Positions 1-9,504 of a DNA stretch of 64,000 nucleotides are shown here, piece after piece. Source of the DNA: Takakia lepidozioides (taxonomy: Eukaryota; Streptophyta; Takakiopsida; Takakiales; Takakiaceae); assembly GCA_030704615.1 (NCBI GenBank), contig CM060731.1, positions 19,280,001 through 19,344,000 on the forward strand, read 5' to 3'. Each line of letters opens with the position of its first letter. Positions within the stretch are counted from its first letter, which is position 1. The notes beneath the pieces are model-generated. The model was not told the origin of the DNA and searched no databases. It saw only the letters and a list, made by a program, of their open reading frames with translations. A program made the translations under genes and the position numbers.

Positions 1-2207
1 GACCACACGAAGTACGCACCAGGTCTCAAAAGCCTATCCACCTCCAGGAGCAGAATTCCATCTCTCTGTCTCCAGTCGATTCGGCAGCGAGAGCAGTGAG
101 CCAAATCAAAGGATTTACTTGGATATGGAAGACGCATGGTGCCTAGTACACCAAGCGTAGCAGGAATGCCTCTCTCCAGTGCAAACTGAATCTGGTTCTG
201 GTGGACATCATTGGGGGCCAGGGACATTGCCAGGATGTCCAAAGGAAGTAAGTAAGCACCAAAGCTTGCCACCCCACAGCCCACATCAAGCACGGTCCTT
301 ACCTTTCCCCCAATGCTTAGATTTCCATCCTCACTTTTCAGCATCTGCAACCAAGGCACCAACCTTAGTGTGTGAGGCACAAATGCACAGAGACTTCATT
401 GCGCTTTTGAGAATTACATTTTCATGTTGGAATTGAAAGACCTGCACCATGAACAATGAATTTATCAACAGTCCTATCGGGTCTGAGAAGCCAGTATATC
501 AATGTTACAATATTGGGATGTGAAAGTTCTATGCTAAAGAACCTCAGCTTCGATCAGATGTTCTTCAAAACCTTGAAGGCACTCAGAGAGAAGAGATATT
601 TCTCATACATTTATATTTGTCATACCTTGCCAAGAGAGTAGATGTACTTGTCAGCTCCATTAGGAAAATGTGTGCCACCACCTGGGAAATTCACCTTTTG
701 ACCATTGACCACCATCCAATGCTGATCTGATTTCTCAACTGCCAAAAATGTATGTGGCACATTGGCTTGCCAAACTTCATCCCTGCTTGCGGGCCACTTG
801 ATTGACACCTGCTCACAAGTGCCCAGACCAGAGCATTTCTGTATTGCATGCAGAATGCAAGGAACATAGCTCCAAACACCTAGGTGATTGTTGATAAAAA
901 ACACTTCACAAAAATGGTTGTGAAGCCAGTCTTGCATCCACTAAACATCCCATGACAGAGTGCTTTCATACTCCAACATGCCTTATGCTCATGAAGAAAG
1001 ATGGGCCGCTACGGTTACAAAGTAAGTTAAAGGTCAGATTTCGACAATTTGCCAGTAATCGGAAGTACCTATGAAGGTACAGTAGATGAAAGGCCACCAC
1101 ACTTAACACGAGGATCGAGCATAGCTGTGCCTCCAAAAGGGGAGCCCTACTGCAGCTCAAACTACATGTAAGCCCCTAAATCCTGATTACCGGTATCACT
1201 GCAAGATCATGTCATCAGACAATGAAGTCTCCTCGTTACCCTGTAATTTGGGGGAGGTGGTATCAAACAGTTGAGGCGGCGCTCAGAAGGTGGGCAGTGA
1301 CGCTCGTAGTGCTCCATGAGCAAGAGATTGAGCTTCAACTTCATCTGGCTTTGTGTCCGCCGGTCTAGGCATGGAATTAGTTCCGAGTACTGAGCATCAC
1401 AAACCTGCATATCCCGAGACCTTCACTTTCATGAAACAAACTCCACAAAATCATCGCAGAGGTCAGGTAAACAACCTCCACATTCATAACAAGTGCAATA
1501 TTCCTACCACTCTGAATAATTCCTACAGATCACATCCTAGCATATAGGAATCCAAGGTTAAATTCAAGAACAAATTCATGTACAACCACCAGGATTATGC
1601 AGGGCCTACAGTGCACAAGTCTCTAAGAGAAGGCCAAAAAGCAAATGCACTCACAAAAAGCTGCTCACAGGTGATAATGAATGAATTTATAACTCTGCAT
1701 TGCAAATCAAAATCCATACATACTAATCTATCAGCTTACAGGAAATGTCTTCAGTCTGACTTCGGCAATTTCCTCCTCGCCAGTAGAATCATCTGCTGAT
1801 TGTTCAGTGTCCTCACTTGTGGATCCCTCCTCAGTAGTCTCCTCCTTCTCATCAGAATCTTCCTCTTTCTCGCTACTGGCATCATCCTTTTCGTCTGCTG
1901 CTTCTTTTCCATCTGCTTCATCCTTCTCATCCTTCTCCGACTGTTCATCCTTACTGGTATCTGTGTCGTCGGCAGTGGATTCTTCTGTCTCCGGAGCAAT
2001 GGCTGGCGCGGGATCTTCGCTCACTTCGATGAGTTTCGAGACTGACCAATCAGAGGAACGGTCCCGTGTGACAGCCTTGCTTTTGCGGAGATTAGAGCTG
2101 AAGAAGGAGCCATGGTAAATGGAGAGAAGGGATAGCATAAGCACCATGGCGCAGACAGCGATAAACACTCGTCTCTTCTGTGGTGCTCCATCATTTTTAC
2201 CTCTCAT
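1..2207 (-). CDS. Probable S-adenosylmethionine-dependent methyltransferase, PMT8/PMT9 type (partial, 3' end outside window)
   Basis: Golgi type II methyltransferase of the plant PMT (QUA2-like, DUF248) family, thought to methylate cell-wall pectin. Exons read on the minus strand: 2207-1740, 1404-1240, 808-626 and 344 to beyond 1; every junction is GT-AG and in phase. The start at 2207 (MRGKNDG) is chosen because family members begin MRG just before the membrane anchor; an upstream in-frame ATG at 2294 is possible. Residues about 14-32 form the anchor. Residues about 60-150 are an unusually acidic E/D/K/S-rich stem. Exon 2 has [10 protein letters not shown] and EHYERHCPP. Exon 3 has [16 protein letters not shown]. 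Exon 4 has the SAM-binding [16 protein letters not shown], then [19 protein letters not shown] and HCSRCRIDW. At least 386 residues are visible of the usual 600-plus. Family certain; pectin as substrate is inferred from the family. Confidence 0.93.
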
Positions 2208-3603
2208 TCTCTGCGTATTGGATCTCCCAAACATTCCGCCTGACTGCCTTCGCCCCCTCTTCTTCCCGATTTTCTCGCAGGGTATTGATCGCAATCTCTA
2301 CAGAAACAGCGTATCTAACTCTGATCTGAGCTTCGACCTGTGTTTTCCTCTCCGCAGCTTACCGGACTTTATTCGACTGTCCTAAGACGACCTAACTGCC
2401 AATGTGGCCCGTTCCGCAAGAATTTCTCACCACCTGAATCTTCCCTCTCAATTGACTAGCACAATAATGCCTCGAGTTCCATCCTAGCCATCCTATATTG
2501 GCTTGTTCCCTGAGAAATATTACAGACCTGGATGCTGAAACTCTTCCTTAATAAAAGCCCCCGAGTGTTCTCAAAGCACTGTAAGGCGAAGTCATCAAGG
2601 CGTCAAGATATTCACGATCAACCTTACTGCTCTCCAGCGCAGACAGTGCCGCTCCTCAAATGCACCTTCTGGTGGTCTGGGCGAAACACGTAGCTACAAC
2701 CAAACCATCATTCACAGAATTGCCTCAACATCGAGCACCAAAGAGTGCACCGATGGAGCCCCCCTCCCCTCCTTGAGCGCTTCTCACAGCTGCCAATGAA
2801 ACTCCTCCCAGAATGCACCTGCTCGGCACCTTGCACACACCATCTGACACTCATCTCCTCACATTCCTTCTCCTCTGATCCAAGAACACCACAGACACAC
2901 TCAGGATTCTGCAAAGGCAGGAATGATGAGAAGTGCAGACGACGGGGACGGGAACGGACACCGGAACGGCAATAAGAACCAGTCAACCCGCGCCAACCCC
3001 GACAGTTTGAATCCCAAAGTTTCGCCACCGATCGCCACCAACAGTGACGGATGACACACATCCTCATCTGCGCTAAAGATGGATGTGATAATGGATGCAG
3101 GCGTAGTGGATGGATGAGTGACTGTACATCCTTTGTACGGTTTCTTGGGGGCGCTATCTGAGCCGCTGGTTACGTTCGGCGCAAGTTACGGACATAATCA
3201 TTATTCATCGATTAGGATGGATGATAAGAGAATAGTACGGTCTTGCACCCTTCTTTTTTCTTTTTCATTTTCATTTTCTTATCCTAGTTGACGAAAATTG
3301 CGGACATTTCTGAGCGGGCCACATTTTTCACGGGGGCAGCCTGCAAGTTGGCTGGTAAAAGAGAGAGCGCATGATAGGCGCCTAGAGAAGAAGAGGCCAC
3401 AATCCCAAGAGTCCATAGCTATGGAAGAACACAATGCACAGGTTGTGTTTGGACGATGGGATTTGGAAGGATCTACTTATAGACTCGCAAGATAGAATGT
3501 TGCCTTGTCTTCCCTTTGTGAAACAGATTCAGATCATGCACACACTTAGCAAGCATCACCGTTCGAACTCTTATGAGGTCCGAGTTATTTCGTAAGCTCT
3601 TAT
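2208..3603. other. Upstream flank of the PMT gene, no further gene seen
   Basis: About 1.4 kb that should hold the promoter and 5' untranslated region of the minus-strand methyltransferase gene. Short open frames here (for example 2745-2975 plus and 2708-3067 minus) are arginine/serine/proline-rich, match nothing I recognise and lie opposite each other, so I do not call genes. A pyrimidine-rich stretch lies at 3250-3285. Confidence 0.5.
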
Positions 3604-3722
3604 AGTCGTTGTAGTCATATGGACTACTTACTCGACAAGATGGAACATGGTTGAGATAGCTTACAGTCGTTGTAGTCATATGGACTTTTACTTACTCGAC
3701 AAGATGGAACATGGTTGAGATA
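3604..3722. repeat. Tandem duplication, about 55-60 bp, two copies
   Basis: Positions 3604-3658 and 3665-3722 share AGTCGTTGTAGTCATATGGA followed by CTCGACAAGATGGAAC and ATGGTTGAGATA. The second copy has a short T-rich insertion in the middle. A local duplication with no evident coding role. Confidence 0.85.
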
Positions 3723-4332
3723 TAATTTCAGTTCCAACCAATGGCAAAATATGCCCGCTTGGTCGCATATCGTCGAAGTGGATCATGATCATGTGCGGCA
3801 GCATATAAATGGGCTCTCATGTATGATTGAAAATTAAGGAGAGGATCAATTTGCTTAGGTTATGGGCAGTGTCCCCTTTCTCAGCCTCCATGGTTTGTCA
3901 TGTGAGGTTATTTTTTCCTCATTGTCCAAATATCTGGCCTATCTCAGGCCTACTTCTAAAAAACAAATCAAAAAAAATGATTGAGGCCCTGTTACTCAAA
4001 TTAAAGAAGCGAGAAAGAAATAACCTCAACAGGGCCATAAGGCAAAACAATTGTGGGGATCCTCCCAGAGCAGCCACAATGGGCAGCTAGAAACACAAAT
4101 GGTTCGCCGAGTGAACAGCCTAGCAAAGAACCAGAGTCTAGAAAGTCCAAGGCTTAAACATGCAAGAGCATCTACACCCAACAGACCTAGCACTGATAAA
4201 CCCAATCAAGCACTATTTCTTCCTATGCAAAATTATAATGAAGGGGTGTCATGGGCTCCATCCATGATTTTTGTCATTGCAAGTGCAGTGAGCTGTACAT
4301 GAAGACTTAGCAGGAATCATGGGAGGCTTCAA

Positions 4333-4604
4333 TGTTTACTGACTGGGTGATCAAGTAGTAGTAGTTGTCCACCACCCCCTTTACAGAAGAATAGAAAAAT
4401 ATATTTTAGAATCTAATCATTCTTATATAGATTCAGACTTGTGTAACCATACAATCGAAAGAGAGAGAGTTGAGACAGAATAGAAGCGTTGAAGTCCCTG
4501 AATGAACATTATATATCTACAATAGTGTCTCTTGATAATGAGATATGAAATGGGTTTTAACTACTAGACTTACTATCATAGTGGATGTTACTATCTCACT
4601 AACA
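4333..4604 (-). mobile_element. Probable Copia-type LTR on the minus strand
   Basis: On the minus strand a purine tract (AAGTGGGGG, 4605-4613) is followed directly by TGTTAGTGAGATAG, the arrangement at the start of a 3' LTR. The far end is uncertain: TGTTTACT at 4333 would give inverted TG...CA ends and a 272-bp LTR. The opposite strand of this segment contains a GAGAGAGAGTTGAGACAG tract typical of LTR regions. No coding sequence of this element is recognisable. Confidence 0.4.
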
Positions 4605-4733
4605 CCCCCACTTAAGTCTAATGTCTATTAAAGATAAAGTCTACATCAACACTTCATTGCTACTTTAATACTCATGTAATCATCATTTGAGTTGAACTTT
4701 TGAACTTTGGTACACTCCTATGAGTTCTTTTTG

Positions 4734-5112
4734 AATTGACTATGGAATTAATTCCAATAATTACACACTTGGATAAAACTGGCTCGTTAGTAGAACCAAA
4801 ACTTGGTGAATAATAGGTCTATGATGTCTTATACAAAGACCTGAAATGAAATTTGACTCATATGGAAATACAACTTTCAAAATATCTTATACTCATTTGG
4901 GACTTGTACTAAGAAACTTTTGGCACACTCCTCTGAGTTGTTTTTCATTTCCTCATGATCACAGCTGCCTCGATATAACTTCCACTTCTTCTCCTTGTAG
5001 CACTGATTGCTTTCCGGGAATTGACTATGGAATTAACTCCAAGAATTACACACTTGGATAAAACTGGCTCGTTAGTAGAACCAAAACTTGATGTAATAAT
5101 TGATCTATGATT
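4734..5112. repeat. Direct repeat pair, about 92 bp each, in Copia-related debris
   Basis: Positions 4734-4825 and 5019-5112 are near-identical (AATTGACTATGGAATTAA, ACACTTGGATAAAACTGGCT, CGTTAGTAGAACCAAAACTT). The sequence before each copy also resembles the other (ACACTCCTCTGAGTTGTTTT at 4925 against ACACTCCTATGAGTTCTTTT at 4712), so a longer unit of about 285 bp was probably duplicated and then diverged. It lies next to the antisense LTR-like block. Confidence 0.7.
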
Positions 5113-5413
5113 TGACATACCACCTGCTTGAGAGGGTTTCTGTGCACCATAAGATAATGTCAAATATGGTTTTCAAGTGTGGAAGTGGCTCCATGTCAAG
5201 ATCAGCTTCATCCCACTTCAACTACACATCATTGCTTGATAATACGTGAGCCTCATATGACTGTAGATTTTTTCTCTTCATGCTTTTCTTCACATGGTCT
5301 TTGACATGGTCTGAGTAGATGATAATGATGTTTGTTGCACACATGATAAGCTGCAAATTTGAGAATAGCATGGACATTATGACTTTGAAAAGAATGACTG
5401 AAAATTGCATCAT

Positions 5414-6586
5414 CTAGATATAAAAACCGCTTTATTAAATGGGGACTTGAAAGAAGAAGTAAGTTGGCCGCTGAACAAGAGCACAAGGTTTGTAAGCTTA
5501 AGAAGGCACTTTACGGACTCAAACAAGTCCCTCGGGCTTGGTATAAAAAGATAGACGATTACCTCAAGAAACAAGGCCTGTATAGGAGCGACACAGACTA
5601 CAACATCTATTATTCATAGAAGACAGAAAATTGGTTATCTTAGTCATGTGCGTTGATGATATGTTGATAACAGGGAACAATACGCAGAAAATAGACTGGT
5701 TGATTTCGCAGCTTCTAAGTCAATTTGAGATGACCAACCTTGGAACCATACTACCTGCGAATTGAGTTTTGTATCTTGATATATGAATCTTTATGACTCG
5801 ACGTGGGTATATCATCAAATTGCTACTAGAGTTTGGCATGCAGGATTGCAATCCCTGCTAAGTACCAATGCACGTAGACACCAAACTTATGGCAGATAGG
5901 GGTGCAGAGAAGGATGATGGAACCACTTACATACACATTGTGGGCAAGCTTATACATTTAACTCATACAAGGCCAGATATTTCTTTCTCTGTGAGTGTAG
6001 TCAGCCAGTACATGTCCGACCCACAAGTCCCGCACATGAATGCAGCAAAACAAATTCTTCGATATTTGAAGGGGACCGCAGACTACGACATTATATTTGA
6101 GAAGGGAGGTTCCACCATGGTTCAGGGGTTTAGCGATGCAAATTGGGCTGGGGATGCTGAAAATCGAAGGTCCATTACATGGTGTTCAAAGCGGCAACCT
6201 ACTGTTGCTTTGTCGTCAACTGAGGCTGAATACAGAGCTCTTACCGAGGGAGCGAAGGAGACAGTATGGTTGAACACGTTGGCAAAGGAGTTGGGCTTTA
6301 AGAGCGATGAACTGACACAGATTTATTGTGACAATACGAGCTCTCTCAAGATGGCGCAAAATCCGGTTTTGCACGCTAGACGAAACATATCGAAGTGCAC
6401 TACCACTTAATCAGAGAGCAGGTTCAACATCGACATCTCGACGTTGTTCATGTCGGCGCTTCTAGAGATCAAATAGCCAACATCCTAACCAAACCACTGG
6501 GAAGGGTGAAAATTCAAGAACTGCGAGACAAGCTTGGAGTTCTGTCTCTTTCGAGCATTCATACATGTAGGACAATAGAAGATTGA
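5414..6586 (+). pseudogene. Ty1/Copia pol remnant: reverse transcriptase and RNase H
   Basis: Decayed 3' half of a Copia polyprotein. In order: RT motif LDIKTALLNGDLKEEV (5414), then after a frame change CKLKKALYGLKQVPRAWYKK (about 5490), CVDDMLITGN (about 5650), then an open segment 5868-6410 with HTRPDISFSVSVVSQYM, YLKGTADYD, RNase H residues FSDANWAGD, the ALSSTEAEYRAL motif and IYCDNTSSLKMAQNP. A final frameshift separates the C-terminus (6395-6586: QIANILTKPLGRVK, LRDKLGV). Several stops and at least two frameshifts make it dead. Gag, protease and integrase are not visible upstream, so the element is 5'-truncated or interrupted. Confidence 0.93.
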
Positions 6587-6711
6587 ACCAAGAAATTCAT
6601 AGCGTGCTAATCTAACGCTGATCTCTCACTATCGCCATTGTTGTAGAATAGTTCACTTTTTCTTCTGTAACATAAGCATCTTTTAGAGAGCACTTCGGGT
6701 GTGAGGGGAGG

Positions 6712-7183
6712 TGTTGGTGTAGTTACTATTATCACACCCTCGGTAATTGGGTAGCTATAGGTCTCTTTAATTTTAGATAAGCACACAAATTATGTCATTG
6801 ACCATAACATGTTTCCTAGTATCTTAGTGTTTATCTCTTATCCATCCAGGGACCAAATAGATTAGACGGCCATTCCCTTAAGATATGTGGCCGGCTATGT
6901 TTGTATTCACTTGAGTCAATCTATTCTACATCCTCGAGGCTATTCTTAGGTGAGGGGGGAGGGGATGGGAATGATCTTTGACAAGATTCCAATAATCCTA
7001 GGCTTTGATTGTCTTCCTGCCATAGGGCAACGACAAGGTTATGTGGAGTCCTGATGGCCTATAAACATATTTTCAAAGTGCCACACCCTCTCTCTTTCCT
7101 CACAAGGAACAGAGACTAGTGATGGGTTTCCCTTGAGAAATATTTTTCAGATTTTTATCTGAGTCTCTGTGTGGATTGTTACA
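6712..7183 (+). mobile_element. 3' LTR of the Copia remnant
   Basis: A polypurine tract (GTGAGGGGAGG, 6701-6711) is followed immediately by TGTTGGTGTAGTTACTAT, a typical Copia LTR start, about 125 bp after the end of pol. The right end is set at TTGTTACA (7183) from the CA rule only. A TATAAACA motif lies at about 7060. I found no matching 5' LTR upstream, so the right boundary and length are estimates. Confidence 0.7.
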
Positions 7184-7478
7184 TGAGTACATATGCATAC
7201 CATTTTGTTTCACTTATAATCATGAATGCACACTTGAATGTTGATAATCATGATGCTTGTTCTTTGGTGATTTTTTATTGCAATAATCCACATTTTGTTG
7301 TTGGTTGTCTATTAAGTGGAGTGCCTTGTTGCTAATGTGGTCCAACTTTCTTTCTCTTCTCATTTCCTTCAAGGTCCATCTAACATTATATTCAACAGCA
7401 AGTTGCTGTGCACTATGCTCAGCCTAGCAGTATGCACTACAGTTTCAAAACTCATGGGAAATAAAACTAAACCTCAAT

Positions 7479-7577
7479 CTGGCTTCCATAGTTTTGGCAA
7501 AATTGGAAGCAAAGTAAACGCACAGCTCAATCTGTGCCCAATTTGGCTTCCACCGTTTTGGCAAAATTGGAAGCAAT
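7479..7577. repeat. Two copies of a 29-bp imperfect palindrome
   Basis: TGGCTTCCATAGTTTTGG...CAAAATTGGAAGC at 7480 and TGGCTTCCACCGTTTTGG...CAAAATTGGAAGC at 7543 are about 63 bp apart. In each, GCTTCCA pairs with TGGAAGC and TTTTG with CAAAA, so each copy can fold into a hairpin. No element boundary is recognised. Confidence 0.7.
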
Positions 7578-8151
7578 TGAATCTGAAGCAGCATAGTCCT
7601 TGGTGATGGGTTGTTAGCCAGAGGAGGGTGCAATGACTTGCCCAAAAAAGATATCCCGCAATACCTATTATGACTTCTTTGCTCCCCCCAAACTTCGGAC
7701 ATGTCAGTGACAATTCCACGGAGCTCCTTCCACTAAGGTCGCCCAAACATGCTTGGTTTCTCTTGGTCGCATCACCTGCCGCGATCACCTGAACGTCTTG
7801 GTCGTTCCCTCCTTCAATGTTCCCAGTCCCCAGTCAAATCCATGGATGAAGAAGGGATGAAACATATGGGACTTCATCTTGCAATATCCCGTTACTGTAC
7901 CTGCTGGCCTGTGCGGCCCTTGCGGGTGCTCCACCTCCTACACGTGGCCCTTGCCTCTAGCCTCCCCACACATTACTAGATTCTCCCCATAGTAACTCTA
8001 TTTACGAGCCTGTGCGGCTAGGCCCTAAATAAGGTCATCCATCCCTCATTCAAGCTCTAACGTAGTCCCGTTCTCTCATTATGGCTTGCCCCTAGTAGGT
8101 CAAAAATAATGATCTCACTTACTCAATAGGTCTGTAGGTCGCTCACTCCAC

Positions 8152-8559
8152 GCCTCAGAATTTTGTGTGGCCTCGTCGTAATGAGGCCGCAGGGTGCAGA
8201 GGGGACAGGGACCTGACAGCGGGCCCGCTACATTAAAAGGAAGTGTTGGCATGGCGGAGGTTGTGGTCCGGTGGTAGGTCGATAGAGATGTGGCGGTACA
8301 GGTCTCGGGTTCCAATCCTTGAACGTAGTTCCGGTGGTTGGCGCTTATTGTAACTACCTCCACGGAGGTGGTATGCAACTACTCTCATGCAGGTAGTTCA
8401 GCTTGGTTTTGCAACTACCTTCATGTAGAAAATCCTAAAACCACCTGCATGGAGGTAGTTGTAAAATTCATATGCCAAAAAAATTCGAAGTCCTTGATGC
8501 ATGAAGGTAGTTTGCTCTGACCAGCCTCATAACCACGAGGCCACACAAAATTCTGAGCC
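8152..8559. mobile_element. Mutator-like MITE, 408 bp, perfect 10-bp target duplication
   Basis: The target duplication CTCACTCCAC stands at 8142-8151 and again at 8560-8569. Inside it, inverted ends of about 34 bp match: CTCAGAATTTTGTGTGGCCT at 8154 against the reverse complement of the segment ending at 8557. A 9-11 bp duplication with TIRs beginning in G is typical of Mutator-like elements. There is no transposase. The interior holds about five imperfect palindromes of the form AACTACCTNCATGNAGGTAG (8348-8513) and a tRNA-like B box (GGGTTCCAATCC, about 8308). Confidence 0.85.
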
Positions 8560-9504
8560 CTCACTCCACATGCAAGCTTTATTAGAGTGCACACCACATC
8601 CTTGGGATCTTCTTCCACGAGGTAGGTTTGCCAGTGAACCGAGCAAAACGGGTTTAGATTGGGGTTAGATATCGGAAGTAGGGGGGCAAGAGTCAATGGA
8701 TAGAACCATTGGTCAACCCCATCGTGTATGATGTCAGTGAATGGGAAAGGATTCACGTGAAGGCTCTAGGGAGACCTGTAGGGATGGCTGTGCAGGCTTA
8801 TGCCAGAGATTCTGTGGCTCCTATTCAATATTGACTCCCGTTATATTTTATTTTTTTCATGTTCCATAAACATAGGCGGGAGAGTCTGCCACTGCCAAGT
8901 GTCAGTGTGAAAGTTGTTCTAAATTGTATTACTGTGTTATCTATATGACAGTTGGCAAACACCCATCTGGTACACTTGTAAGGCTGTACTTACCAACCTC
9001 CAGACGCCACGTGTGGTAAGTGTAAAGTTGTCCGAAAGCTTTTGTTTTCGGGCACAAACACACACTCCTTGCCCATGCTATGTCTGCATCCTGTTTCCTG
9101 CTTTGTCTTTCGCTTCTCCCACAGCTCTGTGAGCGTTCCTCTAGTGTCCTTTCATAATTTTTTTGACAAACAATCTCTTCTTTATGCACCTGTCCTCACT
9201 TTGGGGAAGTTATCTTTCGACAACAGATGCCTGTACATCGCTCAAGGATGCAAGGCTCCAGTTGGGCCTTGGTTCCCCGAGCCTGTAGCAGTTTAACATT
9301 CACACAGGTGGCTCAGAGAGAGTAAGTCATGTTTCTCTCTGAGAGCACTAAGTGAATCTGGTGACAAACCGATTACGGGAAAACCGTGTTTCTATGAATA
9401 CTTTTACTGTGAAGCACAGCTTTTTCAACTTGTACTGTTGCCTTGGAAGATCATGTTTGCTTGAAATTCAGGGAAGATCTGAAGCAGGATCTCTGTGAGC
9501 TCGA

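Noticed and set aside
1751-2118. Open frames on both strands over the first PMT exon (for example 1807-2118 plus, serine-rich)
   Set aside because: They are mirror images of the acidic-stem codons of the methyltransferase; the minus-strand frame has clear homology and correct splice sites.
2708-3067. 119-codon minus-strand frame upstream of PMT
   Set aside because: Cysteine/arginine/serine-rich, no family match, overlapped by a frame on the other strand; likely chance.
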